Source of the DNA: Nitzschia sp. DOCU1
Lineage: Eukaryota; Bacillariophyta; Bacillariophyceae; Bacillariales; Bacillariaceae
Reading direction: 5' to 3'
DNA: 64,000 bases
Assembly (NCBI GenBank): GCA_951394045.1
Contig: OX595986.1
Location: forward strand, 4,245,534 to 4,309,533
Shown here: positions 19,675 through 30,374 of the stretch, one piece after another
How the letters are laid out: each line of letters starts with the position of its first letter
Numbering within the stretch: the stretch's first letter is position 1
Notes under the pieces: model-generated
Told to the model about the DNA's origin: nothing
The model's input: only the letters and a program-made list of their open reading frames with translations
The model's database searches: none
Made by a program: the position numbers and the translations under genes

Positions 19675-22020
19675 TTAACTCAGCTTCAATTCTTCCAATT
19701 CCTTTTCGAGCGAAGCAATATATGCATCCACGCCTTGTTCTCCAGCCGATTTGGCTAGTTTTTCAATAGCCGCCGTTTGGTTCTTGACTTCCTTGGCGAT
19801 CGACTTTTGCTGGGACTTGGACAGTGGCTCTCCCTCCTTGGTAGTGAGAGGCTTGCCCTCTTCGTCGTAGCTTCCCCACTTGCCTTCGTGCGCGCCCACC
19901 TTGAACATTTCCGCCACTGGTACTAAAGACTGCTGTGCCTTGGCAATATCGGCAGAGAGTTTGTCAATCTTGCCCTGCTTCTTTTTGGCGGCAGCTTCGG
20001 CAGCCTTTTCACGCTTTTCTTCGATTTCCTTCTTGATTGCGGCAGGATCATCCATCTTCCAAATGGACGATTCATTGGAGTCTTCTACCCGAATTCCCAA
20101 GTTGGCCAAAGTTTCATCTCGCACATTGTCGCATTCTTTCAAAAAGGCACTCGGTTCGCTCTTGGCCTTGGCAGCCCCACGAATCTTTTCTCGAAAGTCG
20201 ACGAATGCATCCACAAAGGGAGCGACCACTTCTTCCTTGGAGCCGCCGCCACCTTCCCCGGTAGCGTCGCTAAAGCCAATCACGTCATTGCCTTGTACTG
20301 CTCCAAAGATACGAAGAATCTTGGTAACATAGAGAGCCACCTTTTGAACCAAGACATTCTTGGGCTTTTCTTCCGCTGTCAAGTACTTGTTGCACTCTTG
20401 CACAAGATCCACCAAATGCTGAATGACTTCATATGTCTTGAAATTGTCCAACAGAGATGCATGTACCTTCTTTTGCGATTCATTGAGAGTTTGCCACAGT
20501 GCTCGATCGGCACTCGTCCATCCTTGACGTTCCGCCACAAAGTCATTTCGTAAGACCGACTTGCACGCTCCAAAAAAGTTTTTGAAATACTTTTCCTTGG
20601 CCTTGGCATCGTCTACTGTCTGATCGCTATAATTCATTGGCTTGTCCCAGGGTTGCATCAAAAACATGAAGCGCAATTGTCGTGGAGAATGCTCCTCCAA
20701 AGCTTGGCGAATGGTAATAAAGTTTTTGAGCGACTTGGACATTTTGAGGCCCTTAATGTGCAAGTGGCCAGCATGCAAAAAGTAATTGACCCACTGGCAG
20801 CACTTGTGGTATGCCTCGGCTTGTGCCATTTCGTTATCGTGGTGGGGGAACATGAGATCTACTCCACCACCATGAATGTCCAAGTTTTCGCCAATAATGT
20901 CACTTGCCATGACAGAACATTCAATGTGCCATCCAGGACGACCGGGTCCCCAAGGGGACTCCCAGGAAGGCTCGCCCGGCTTGCTAGCCTTCCACAAGGC
21001 AAAGTCATTGGGGTGTTTCTTTTCCGACTCTCCCGATGCCAGGGCGCCTTCGCCTTCTGCCATTTCTTCTGCTGTCGTCTCGACACCTGGCTTGAGCTTT
21101 CGATAATCGTATCCTTGCCCTTTGAATCCATTGGTGTCAAAGTAGATGGAACCATTGGACTCATATCCAAAGCCGTTGTTGACGATTCCCTGAATGTAAT
21201 CCACAATTTGTGGGACATATTCTGTGACTCTAGTGACTACATCCGGTTCCTTGACGCCCAAGGCTGTCATGTCCTCAAAGAATTCTCGTTCAAATCGTCT
21301 TGCGTGCTCTTCATAAATCTTGGGGTCGGTCACGGACGATCCCTTTTCCTTGTCCAGCATGGCTGCTAGGGCATCGTGACTCGCATGGATCCATTCCATC
21401 AACACGTCATTGTTCGCGTCCGTGAGCTGTTGCACTTTGACCTTGGGTCCTTCCAAGAACTGATCACGTTTGAAAATGGCTTCCCCCAGGGCATCTTCCT
21501 TCTTTTCGATTTCTTTTGCCGGTTTCTTCTCAGCTTTTAACTGGGCAATGGTGGCTTCCAATTTGGTAATTTTATCGTTCAAACTGGCTTCCATCATGGC
21601 CATGGCGTTTGCGACATCTGCCTTGACGACAGCTACATCGTTTTGACTGAGCTTTTCTTGCTTGTAATCCGCCATGAGCTTGTTCTGTCTGGCTCTCAAA
21701 ATGATCTTATCGTCCACATCGGTGATGTTGACTTGATAGAGCAAATCAAAATGAAAGTAATCTTCCATGATGCGACGCAAAATATCAAAGGTCAAATATG
21801 CACGGGCATGGCCCATATGACAAGCATCGTATACGGTAGGACCACAGGTATACCAGGTGACCGTACGTCCTTGGCGGGGCCGAAAGTCATCCAAGTCGTC
21901 GGTGATGCTATTGTGCACTTTGAGGGCGGGCAGGTCATTGCGGGAGACTTCGGGGCAATACCAGCGAGCCCGACCCTCTTTATGAATGGGATCTTTGCAG
22001 AGGCCGGGAGCACAAGACAT
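19675..22020 (-). CDS. CARS: Cysteinyl-tRNA synthetase, cytosolic type
   Basis: Single exon, 781 aa, starting MSCAPGLCKDPIH. Class I synthetase that charges tRNA-Cys. It has YTCGPTVYDACHMGHARAYLTFD (HIGH-type motif at residues 68-71; the Cys before GPT binds zinc), NITDVDDKII, the eukaryote-type coiled-coil insertion (about 125-185), WHIECSVMASDIIGENLDIHGGGVDLMFPHHDNE (zinc ligands) and GLKMSKSLKNF (KMSKS Lys near 426). The C-terminal region has a long charged Lys/Glu helix (KKEIEEKREKAAEAAAKKKQGKID), which is typical of eukaryotic cytosolic CysRS, and no plastid or mitochondrial leader. It is divergent from the gamma-glutamylcyclotransferase-RCC1 gene, sharing about 550 bp of upstream sequence. 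Confidence 0.95.
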   Translation of the reverse strand: MSCAPGLCKDPIHKEGRARWYCPEVSRNDLPALKVHNSITDDLDDFRPRQGRTVTWYTCGPTVYDACHMGHARAYLTFDILRRIMEDYFHFDLLYQVNITDVDDKIILRARQNKLMADYKQEKLSQNDVAVVKADVANAMAMMEASLNDKITKLEATIAQLKAEKKPAKEIEKKEDALGEAIFKRDQFLEGPKVKVQQLTDANNDVLMEWIHASHDALAAMLDKEKGSSVTDPKIYEEHARRFEREFFEDMTALGVKEPDVVTRVTEYVPQIVDYIQGIVNNGFGYESNGSIYFDTNGFKGQGYDYRKLKPGVETTAEEMAEGEGALASGESEKKHPNDFALWKASKPGEPSWESPWGPGRPGWHIECSVMASDIIGENLDIHGGGVDLMFPHHDNEMAQAEAYHKCCQWVNYFLHAGHLHIKGLKMSKSLKNFITIRQALEEHSPRQLRFMFLMQPWDKPMNYSDQTVDDAKAKEKYFKNFFGACKSVLRNDFVAERQGWTSADRALWQTLNESQKKVHASLLDNFKTYEVIQHLVDLVQECNKYLTAEEKPKNVLVQKVALYVTKILRIFGAVQGNDVIGFSDATGEGGGGSKEEVVAPFVDAFVDFREKIRGAAKAKSEPSAFLKECDNVRDETLANLGIRVEDSNESSIWKMDDPAAIKKEIEEKREKAAEAAAKKKQGKIDKLSADIAKAQQSLVPVAEMFKVGAHEGKWGSYDEEGKPLTTKEGEPLSKSQQKSIAKEVKNQTAAIEKLAKSAGEQGVDAYIASLEKELEELKLS

Positions 22021-22572
22021 GATTGTGTTATTTCTTCTCTTGAATTATGATAACAGCAGCACCAAATGAGTATCGTAGAAGAGTAGTGGCACGATCGACA
22101 ATCTCCAATAGCCTCTTGTCATTGCGCACGTCTTGATCTTCGCGGTCGGCACGGTCACAAAACCGCGGTGTGGTTCCGAGGACTTTTGGAATTTGAATGA
22201 CCGCGCGATTTTCGTGCGTTCGAAATTGGTCGGCTTAGTCCAAGTGACTACCTGGACCCAAGTTACAGCGGTTGCCCCCGCGCGCGGGACTCGTGATCCG
22301 AGATGACGACGACGAGATTTGGACGAGGTGGCGGGGGGATTTCTCGTGCCGACACATGCACAGCGTCACTATCAGAGTTGGTGGGACATCATCACTCGTT
22401 ATCGTCATTCCCACCTTCTTCTTTGTCTCTGGATAGCCTATCCAAAGGCGATACTTCCTGCAGGGCGTCGTCCTTGTGAATCTCATTGGATGAAAGGGGC
22501 GTGATTGTCGAATCATCTTGGCATTCCGAGACATCAATTTCATCATCCATCAACTGCCGACGTGGCGTACAC
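22021..22572. other. Divergent promoter region, CysRS / GGCT-RCC1
   Basis: About 550 bp between start codons. An in-frame ATG at 22486 could extend the plus-strand gene by 29 residues. No repeat or RNA gene seen. Confidence 0.3.
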
Positions 22573-24864
22573 ATGATCATCCAACCATATCGGTGCCTCA
22601 ACAATCGTCGTCGTCGTATTGCATTGGCTCTAATTATAGTATCATCCTACACATTTTCTTTGGTCTTTTCGTGGACCTCCATAACGGCGCTGCCGCCTCA
22701 TTTGGATCGTTATCGACTCCAAGTTTCTTTGTTGAAGCACATGATGGTTCACCACCACCACCACTTGGACACGGAAGAATCGCCACCAGAGGCTGATGAT
22801 ACTGTTACTTCTACTACGCCACAATGGGATCCAATTCAACAAATTTACGTGGGCGGTATTGTCCCTGAAAATGCACAAGTCCAAGCGCTGATACAAAATG
22901 GCAGTGGGTACTTGCGCTTGTTTGGATATGGTTCCCTTTGTTGGAATCCGGGGACAGGGGGCCTGGCCAAGCCAGGTGTCGTCCAAAGTCTGGGTCGTGC
23001 TCGTGGCTACAAGCGATGTTGGGCTCAAAAGAGTACGGATCATCGAGGAAGGCCAGAATTTCCAGGAATTGTGTGTACCTTGTTGGAAGATGCGGAAGTG
23101 GTGGAAATCCAGAATCGTCCCGAAAAAGGAGTTGCTTATACGCCGACAACAATTACCGAACCAACCATGACGGAAGGTGTCATTTTCTTAATCCCGCCCG
23201 ACCTAGTCCAGGAATGTTTGGAGGAATTGGACTTTCGAGAAAAGGGAGGTTATGCTCGAGATGTCATTGAGGTTGTGGAGGATGAGACAGGTGAAACGCA
23301 TGAGGCATTGCTGTATCGAGGGACTCCCGACAATCCGGCCTTTTGGCCACGTGCCATGCTAGACTTGCCAATGGCGGCTGCCGTCATGTCCGTGGCAGAG
23401 GGGCCGAGTGGTACCAATGACGTTTACTTGAATAGTTTGGACCGGTTTCTGTCGGACACTCATACCATTGCCGCCGAAAATGATGATACGACCACGTTGG
23501 CAAGTATGGCTCGTTTCTTCCAGACACGAACTCGACTCTACTTTTTATTTGGATCCGGGAGCAATCAACATAATCAGCTTCTCTTGGATCGACCGAACAA
23601 TGCAGCCATGCTAAAAAATAATGGCGAAGATGCTCATGAACTAAAGGAAATTGTGGTATGTACACCCAATGACGGTACGACTACTGCTCCTGACAGACCG
23701 ATACAGCTATATGCCGGAGGTGGCCATTCGGGACTTCTTTCCGAAAGTAGCAAGCTATATCTGTGGGGCTGGAATGACGACGGACAGTGTGGAGCTGGTT
23801 CGGTCGATGATTCGAGTAACGACGAAGAAAAAAGTCATCTAGTCATGGTCCGCTCCCTCGTGGACGTGGCTGTTGAGAAGGTGGCATTGGGATTTAGCCA
23901 CACTTTGATCATTGAAAGGGACACGGGAGTGGTGTACGCCTTTGGAAATAACGAGCGTGGCCAGGTTACTGGAACAGCATCATTGCCGTCGTCTGAAGGG
24001 AAACTCAATAAAATTCCCAAAACTCCACCATTTCTATCCAACGTAAAAGCCATCGCAGTGGCTGGTGGGCTTTTCCATTCGGCCGTCATTACGGATGGCG
24101 GTGAGCTAATAACTTTTGGCTGTGGCCAGTTTGGGCAATCCCTTGCAAAGCAAGATGGAGAACCATGCGGACGATGGAAACCAAGTGACGGGGCCCGCTT
24201 GGTGGCAGTGGCTTGTGGGCGGAGGCATACAGTGGTGGCGGATGACCGCGGTCGTTTATGGACACTTGGTGAAAATAAATATGGCCAGCTAGGCCGTTGC
24301 ATTGCCGGGAAAAAGTTTGATGCCACGCCCACGCTAGTCGATGATATCAGTCCACTTCCGCAAGACAGCACAATTCGATTAGATTGTGGCTGGTCACACA
24401 CAATCATTCATGCTGAGACACCGTCAGGAGAAAGCATTGTTTACGGGTGGGGAAGAAATGACAGAGGTCAACTCGGACTGGGAACAACGGAGCATGTACC
24501 TGGGCCGACACGTCTGTTCAGTGACAAAGAGGTGGCGATGACATCTTGTGGGTCGGAATGCACCATGGTTGTAGACAAGGAAGGAAGAATATGGGGCTGT
24601 GGCTGGAACGAGCAGTAAGTACAATGTACCGAGACATCGCTTAGAAGTCGTGATCGAGCCGACCATGAATCAACTCATGCTATACTTTTGCTTTTCTACT
24701 TGCTATAAAGTGGCAACCTCGGCACAAAAGACACCGAGGAGAAATTCCGTTTGACCCAAACCACGGGAGCCCGCGTGGTAGCGCCACCCGGACTGCACGA
24801 CGGAAAAGTGACAATTGCAGTTGGAGGAGCTCACTACTTGGCCGCCAAAGTTGCAACCCCATGA
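22573..24864 (+). CDS. Gamma-glutamylcyclotransferase (ChaC-like) fused to RCC1 beta-propeller
   Basis: Two exons, 22573-24614 and 24711-24864, 96-nt intron (GTAAGT...AAAG), joined as CGWNE/H|GNLGTKD, giving 731 aa. The N-terminus has a hydrophobic signal-anchor (RRIALALIIVSSYTFSLVFSW). Residues ~110-290 are a ChaC-type cyclotransferase: LFGYGSLCWNPG (glycine loop YGSL), RARGYKRCWAQKSTDHRG, and LDFREKGGYARDVIEV, whose Glu223 is the expected catalytic base. ChaC enzymes cleave glutathione to 5-oxoproline and Cys-Gly. The rest is RCC1 repeats: LYLWGWNDDGQCGAG, VYAFGNNERGQVTG, LITFGCGQFGQS, LWTLGENKYGQLGR, VYGWGRNDRGQLGLG and WGCGWNEHGNLG, enough for a full propeller. Fusion is in one open frame, not a joined artefact. 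Location is probably endomembrane or secreted. Confidence 0.82.
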
Positions 24865-24904
24865 TCATGTTTCGTTTGGTTGCAGGTGAGAGCAGCCTCC
24901 TAAA

Positions 24905-25249
24905 CTATAGTTCCTCGGCCTTTTCGGCGTCCTTTTCTTGTTGTTGTTTGAGTAGCTCTTCCTGCTGTTTCAAAAGCATTTGCCGGCGCTCTTCGTTTCG
25001 TTTGCTAATTCGTCGCCACGTAACTTCCTTTTCTTTTTCCGTCAAATTGTCCCAGTTTTCAATCCGCCGCGTGGTGCCATCCGTATTCAAAATAATGGGA
25101 CCCATCTCTTCAAATCGAATTGTTTCACCCAAGCGAATGGTCGGCAACTTCGAGTCTGGGTCTGGAGGGGGCAGCTGAGGAAGGTCGGGAACAGTATTGC
25201 CAGCTGAGGCGAGGGCGTCGGCTTGACTGTCAGTGGAAGACGTGGCCAT
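24905..25249 (-). CDS. Small conserved protein with charged C-terminal helix
   Basis: Single exon, 114 aa from ATG 25249 (MATSSTDSQADAL); an upstream ATG at 25291 (MNKLGSFLLLLTVIMATSS) or at 25339 would add a hydrophobic leader resembling a signal peptide, so the true start is open. The conserved-looking part is TIRLGETIRFEEMGPIILNTDGTTRRIENWDNLTEKEKEVTWRRISKRNEERRQ. The RRIENW..LT..E...T.RRI.KRN..R pattern is known to me from short uncharacterised eukaryotic proteins, including fungal ones; function unknown. Convergent with the RCC1 gene, 40 bp between stops. Confidence 0.6.
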   Translation of the reverse strand: MATSSTDSQADALASAGNTVPDLPQLPPPDPDSKLPTIRLGETIRFEEMGPIILNTDGTTRRIENWDNLTEKEKEVTWRRISKRNEERRQMLLKQQEELLKQQQEKDAEKAEEL

Positions 25250-25758
25250 GATGACTGTCAACAAAAGGAGAAAGGAGCCCAACTTGTTCATAAGGTGAAG
25301 TACGAGTAGCTGCTTGTGGGATAAATGAGAATTCCACAAGAAGGTTGCTATGGGTAGTGGTGATGAGAAATAATGTTGAATCGAGGAGTGGATAGAAACA
25401 TCTTGCTCTATTTCTCTCCATCGATCTCCATCATCGTCGTGTGATGCGATGAGTGATGGAGGGAGTTCTATTTCGATCTTACCTCCACGTATTAAATACT
25501 GTTATTTGGTAAATCTTTCGTCACTCATTATTATCGTCTGCTCTTTTCTTCAACCTTAATTTAGTCCATGATCGTTATTCTACACTCTTGGTCTGGTTAT
25601 TTTTCAGTCGAATCAGTCACTTGCGATCTTTTCTCCTCACCAAAAGATCGCGCCCGCCGCATTTTTCACACCACCCACAACGTCGACACTCCACTCTCTC
25701 TACCGGTAACTACCGGTCGGTAACAGTCGTATCCTTTTCACCATTCAGGTTTCCGATC
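25250..25758. other. Divergent promoter region upstream of FKBP gene
   Basis: About 500 bp. Contains two copies of the palindromic word TACCGGTA/TACCGGTC at 25701-25720, immediately upstream of the FKBP start, part of a wider set of ACCGGT palindromes near gene starts in this window. Confidence 0.4.
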
Positions 25759-26340
25759 ATGCCAAAGTCTACAGCCGCAGCGGCGCCCAAGTCGGTCTTG
25801 GACAAAATTATCCACGCCATTCGTCAATCCCCACCGACTGCGACTGGCGGCGTTTCTCGCGTTACCATCTCCAAGTATCTCAAATCGGAATTTGACTACG
25901 ACAATGCCAATCAAATCAAGTCCGCGTTGAAGCGTGGAGTGTCAAGTGGCACTCTGACCCAAACGGGTCAAAGTTTTACCGTCACTAAAGATGCACCAAG
26001 AGCAGTGGCGCCAGTGGGAGAGCCGCTGGGAATTGAAGATGTAGAACCTGGAAGTGGAGATGTCATTTCGGAACGAGGAGATACGGTAACGGTGGCGTAT
26101 GTGGGAAAGCTAGAGGATAAAACTACGTTTGACTCGGCCAAATCCTTTGATTTTTGTTTGGGGGCAGGGGACGTCATCAAAGGATGGGATCAAGGGCTAG
26201 TCGGCATGAAAGTCGGGGCGAAGCGCAAGTTGGTGGTTCCGAGTCATTTGGGTTATGGGAAGCGGGGTTGTGCTCCAGATATTCCACCTAATGCGACTCT
26301 CTACTTTGATGTCACAATGAAGAAGATTGCCAAGGCATGA
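25759..26340 (+). CDS. FKBP-type prolyl isomerase with N-terminal linker-histone (H15) domain
   Basis: Single exon, 193 aa from the ATG at 25759 (MPKSTAAAAPKS). Residues ~9-78 look like the winged-helix globular domain of histone H1/H5: SVLDKIIHAIRQ, VTISKYLKSEFDYD, NQIKSALKRGVSSGTLTQTGQSFTV. Residues ~92-193 are an FKBP domain: GDTVTVAYVGKLEDKTTFDSAKSFDFCLGAGDVIKGWDQGLVGMKVGAKRKLVVPSHLGYG, ending PPNATLYFDVTMKKI. The binding-pocket residues FDSA, the Val-Ile-x-x-Trp of VIKGW, and LGYG...IPPN are present, so isomerase activity is plausible. It lacks a leader peptide and is basic in the first half, so nuclear chromatin action is inferred, as for FKBP53/FPR4-type nuclear FKBPs, which use acidic domains instead. 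Confidence 0.85.
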   Translation: MPKSTAAAAPKSVLDKIIHAIRQSPPTATGGVSRVTISKYLKSEFDYDNANQIKSALKRGVSSGTLTQTGQSFTVTKDAPRAVAPVGEPLGIEDVEPGSGDVISERGDTVTVAYVGKLEDKTTFDSAKSFDFCLGAGDVIKGWDQGLVGMKVGAKRKLVVPSHLGYGKRGCAPDIPPNATLYFDVTMKKIAKA

Positions 26341-26577
26341 CCAAGGTGGTTCTTTGACTACAAAGTTGTGGCTGGACTGTTTGTACTGGCTTGTTCGATC
26401 CGAGACACTTGCGAAAATCATGCATGCGCCTACCAACGACGATTGACTCGTGGGCATTCTGTAGATGTTTTCAAACCCACCCAATAAACCCAACGACGCT
26501 CTCAATGAGAGGATGCGCTATGATGCGCCATAGACCGGCGCGAGCTCTAGAGTAGAGTAGCATACATCCTGCCCTGC

Positions 26578-28499
26578 CTAGCCTTGATTATTCTGTTGTT
26601 GTTTGATTTGTTGCATCGCCATGGCATTACTTTCTTGTTGTAGAATGCGCTCGTCCTGTGCCTTGGCCATACGCTCTGCTTCCCGCCGTCGAGCCTCCAA
26701 ATCGATCTCATTCATGAGAATCTCGGCCCCATCACAAACACCATAGTACGACAAGGCATTGTCATCATTGTCCAGTTCCACCGGAAATGCATCTGACTGT
26801 AGGAATGAAGAATGCGATAGAATAAGAGAATGCTGCTGTTAGAAAACATGGCATTGTGACGAGCGGGCAAGAATAGTAAACAGACACTAGTTCCTACCTC
26901 GGTTCGGAAATGCAAACTCATCAAATCTAAATCCAATCCAAAGGCTCTCGCACAAAGCGCCTTGAGTCTTCCGACCGTCAATGACCCTGGCAATCGTCGT
27001 ATCAGAGGTTCCATAGTACAACTCGAGGCAGACAAGGAAGTGATGGTCACATTGCATACCGAGGACGCCAATACGGAAGATCCGGCGTTATTGCCATTGG
27101 TGATGGACGTTGGAAGAATCAAGCCCTTGTGTTTCTCCAGTAATGTCGTGTATTGAGGATGGTCCAAAAGCAATGATTGTTTTTGTGTTTCCATATCATC
27201 TGATTCTTTGTCCCCTATTTGTCGTTGCTCCAGCTGAACCAGTAACTGGGCCACCATGGTAACATATCGCCGTTCTGCTTCCGTTCGTTCCTTGGTTGAA
27301 ATGATACTTCCATTCAAATATTCCAAGGTTGGAACACGGGCAATGCACAAGAAACGTACTTCTCCCTGTCCCATGGTCGACGTAAGTGGTGTATTTTTCA
27401 AGCGCAATGATCGAATTTGAAGAGCATTGATTCCTTCCAGGTCGTTCCACGTCGAAATGGCGGTCCCTGCCAGTTGAAGTGATTGTAGCGCAGCAAACGC
27501 GCCATTATTTGTACCCTTGATACTGGCGATGGGATTGTCATCGAGCCCCAGTTGCTCGAGACATGGAAGCTTTCCAAAATACGCCGACACTTGATCCTCC
27601 CAGCTAGTCAATTGACAATCGGAACAATCCAGCACCTTCAACTGCGTAAAATGACCCTCCAATGCTTCCAAGGCTGTATTGCATATATCGGATAGATCCG
27701 ACGCGGCTATACACAAACTTTGTAAAGAGGGCATGGACTGGGCTACCCACACGACGGTTTGAAAGGAACGAATGCCACAGTGATTCAAATTCAATACTTG
27801 GATTCGATCGAGATAATTCACAACTGGCAAAGAATTCGTCGGTACGTCTCGGATTCGATTGTAGGCCACACTAAAATCGGTCAAATTAGGAAATTGTTGC
27901 ATAATCTGAAGGACATCCTTCCAATGACTCAACAGATTTCCCGCTAAATCAACGTCGGTAATGTTTTGAAATCGTTCATCGTCCGACACGTTTGTTGCGT
28001 CAGCTCGGGCAATACCTTCCCGACGCAAGGAAATCTTGTGCAATTCGTCCAGTTGCTGTCGTTGACGGATTTGCAATTCGCCCAAAAATTCTATGGGTTT
28101 GTCATCTCGTCCACTACACGTGCGCGCCAGGTGGGGCAGTATATTGTTGGGTGCAATGACCGGTGCCGCTAGCTCGACATATTTGGATTGCCACAGCGTT
28201 GGGTTCAGTGCCACTCCGCAATCCACCTTTGGAATTCTCAAAAAGGAACCCTGGGTGGGTCCACAATTGCCAAAATGACGAACGACTTGATTCGTCAAAC
28301 GACAAAGCACAGAACCATCGTGTTTGCCACGAGAGGGGTCATCCCAGACAATGCCGGCATACTGTTCCTGGGGATTTTTGGCGCTGGCGACAGGGCCCAC
28401 GTAGACGACCGTGCCGACAAAACCGTCCGAGTCGCGAATGCGAGTTTCGCCAGGAATCAGGGGAGGAATGCCATCGGCAGTATTGGCGTGATCTGTCAT
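26578..28499 (-). CDS. TBCE: Tubulin-folding cofactor E (TBCE)
   Basis: Two exons, 28499-26898 and 26796-26578, 101-nt intron (GTAGGA...TACAG) in phase 0; 606 aa. TBCE works with TBCD/TBCC to fold and assemble alpha/beta-tubulin. Domain order is as in the family: CAP-Gly (residues ~18-85, with EQYAGIVWDDPSRGKHDGS and GSFL), leucine-rich repeats (~170-400, LTDFSVAYNRIRDVP, VLNLNHCGIRSF, VLDCSDCQLTSW, LEQLGLDDNPIASI), a LRRCT-like end (EYLNGSIISTKERTEAERRYV), and a ubiquitin-like C-terminal domain (TVGRLKALCARAFGLDL...MSLHFRTE|SDAFPVELDNDDNALSYYGV), which the intron splits. A short Gln/Asn-rich tail follows. Confidence 0.9.
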
Positions 28500-28879
28500 G
28501 TTAGGTAGCAATGATAGTGAAGGAGAGTGGATGGGATTCTATTGTGGGGTAGTTTGACTGGAGCAAAGGTTAGGAAAATAATGCCGTCATTGTTTATAAG
28601 TGGTGAAGAGATGTGATTGTGTCGGGGCAGATCCAGAGTGCAGTGAGAAGTCAAAGTTGTCAAACGTGACTTCGACTGCCAGGACTACAAACTTCAGTTC
28701 GAAGTGGTCCAATCCCTAGATCGACTGCTACGACTTCCAATGTCGTCGGCGGCATGGATTGATTTACAATAATTCGCCCGCCGTAAAGGCTTTTTTCCAG
28801 CAACCATGATGCTTCCCGTTCATCTTTCTATCCGTGTTTAGTAGGATTGTCATCACCTTCCTCTCTAAAAGATGAAACC
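28500..28879. other. Divergent promoter region, TBCE / GT31
   Basis: 380 bp between start codons on opposite strands. Nothing else recognised. Confidence 0.3.
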
Positions 28880-30331
28880 ATGGTCGTCAAATGGCGGAGA
28901 CTGATGGTCAGTTTCCAAGTGTCCAAGAAAAATCTACTCTTGTACGTAGTTTTCCTGACGTGCAGTTTACTCGGAGTCATTCCGGCTCTGCATCTGCAAT
29001 CCCAAGTTCTCTTGTTGTCGTCTGGCCAGACTGAGGTGGAAGATTCACCAGGAACGAACAATACTTATTGGCAACAGCCGCTAATAAGAGTGGAAGTATT
29101 GAATGACAAGGATAAGGACGACGATGAGGATAGCGACGATTGGTGGCTCTACCGAGTCGATACTGCCCATTTGAACCATCCCCACCTGGGCGCCAGGCAT
29201 CCCAATGGAACGTTGGGTATGGTTGTCAATCCTTCCGTCAAGAGACTTGGACCACCCAAGACTCCACGAGAAATACTACATTCTTTTACGCCTCCTGGTG
29301 TTCTTTGTCCAACAACCCATCATCCGAAATCATCAGCATACGGCATTGAAGGCCGAGGGGGAAACCAGGTGTTGCACAAAATTCGTCAGGGACTCATAGA
29401 AGCACGACGCGAACTTGCCAAGAACACAACAAAAAAAGTTCGAATCCTTTGTATGCTCTATACAGTGTATACACCAGACGACAAACATGCCAGTCTCACT
29501 TCCGTCGTGGAAACATGGGGCAAGGATTGTGATGGATTCATTGGCGCCAGCAACGTTACGGATCATACGATTGGTGCCATTGATCTGGTCCATCAAGGAC
29601 CGGAAGAATACAAAAATATGTGGCAGAAAATTCGGTCCGTGTGGACCTATGCCTACGATCACTATCTGAATGACTATGACTTTTTCTACATTGCCGGTGA
29701 TGATTGCTTTGTGTTGGTAGATCATTTGCGGTTCTATCTTACGTCCAGTGAACTACAGAGACTCGAAGAAGGGTACTTGGATCGAGTCTCCAAATTTCAC
29801 TTTGAAGAGGCTAGAATAACGGCACAATGGCGTCCGCGACCCCTGGTGCTGGGAACTCCCCTACATTTCAAAGCCAAACCAAACATTGCAGGGGGGGCCG
29901 GATATGTACTCAATCAAGCCGCGCTTCGCTTGTGGGGAGAAAATGGTATCAACATGTGGATGCCAGACGCTCATGATTCTCGCGAAGATATCTTGATGAG
30001 TTCCTTTTTTATGAATCAGAGTGTATACTTGACCGACACGCAGGACCAAGCTGGGGGGTGGAGATTTTCACGGAGCGCTCAGGCCACATTTGACTTCAAT
30101 GGTAAGAACTCTCCCATTGGTCCCGAGGCCTTGAAAAGACGGTATGGATTTCATAATGGGATCGGCCCAGATTTAGTCAGCAAGCATCAGCTTGCCTTTC
30201 ATTTAAAAAATGACAAGAAGCGGCTCAAAGCCCAAGGTTTATCGGTGCGGCACCTCATGTATCGGTATCATGCCTTTTTTCACTCTTGGTGCGGAGCGTC
30301 GGATGAGATGAATGTAACAGGCGTGAATTGA
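28880..30331 (+). CDS. GT31 glycosyltransferase, C1GALT1/fringe-like
   Basis: Single exon, 483 aa, type II membrane topology: short cytosolic N-terminus, anchor LLLYVVFLTCSLLGVIPAL (~residues 19-38), then an acidic stem. The luminal domain has KVRILCMLYTVYTPDDKHASLTSVVETWGKDCDGFIGASN (strand and TW..DC segment), the metal-binding YDFFYIAGDDCFVLVDHLRFYL (Asp-Asp motif), and GGAGYVLNQAALRLW followed by DSREDILMSSFF, all hallmarks of core-1 beta-1,3-galactosyltransferase/fringe relatives. C-terminal blocks Y.FHNG and YRYHAFFH occur in the family. Acceptor and sugar cannot be told from sequence. It lies 43 bp from the RNA polymerase III gene stop (convergent). Confidence 0.8.
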   Translation: MVVKWRRLMVSFQVSKKNLLLYVVFLTCSLLGVIPALHLQSQVLLLSSGQTEVEDSPGTNNTYWQQPLIRVEVLNDKDKDDDEDSDDWWLYRVDTAHLNHPHLGARHPNGTLGMVVNPSVKRLGPPKTPREILHSFTPPGVLCPTTHHPKSSAYGIEGRGGNQVLHKIRQGLIEARRELAKNTTKKVRILCMLYTVYTPDDKHASLTSVVETWGKDCDGFIGASNVTDHTIGAIDLVHQGPEEYKNMWQKIRSVWTYAYDHYLNDYDFFYIAGDDCFVLVDHLRFYLTSSELQRLEEGYLDRVSKFHFEEARITAQWRPRPLVLGTPLHFKAKPNIAGGAGYVLNQAALRLWGENGINMWMPDAHDSREDILMSSFFMNQSVYLTDTQDQAGGWRFSRSAQATFDFNGKNSPIGPEALKRRYGFHNGIGPDLVSKHQLAFHLKNDKKRLKAQGLSVRHLMYRYHAFFHSWCGASDEMNVTGVN

Positions 30332-30374
30332 AGCCTTTATGACATCTTCACCGCGGATCAACATATGAAATTGT

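Noticed and set aside
20653..21369. 238-codon plus frame antisense to CysRS
   Set aside because: Shadow of a strongly conserved gene; codons follow the opposite strand.
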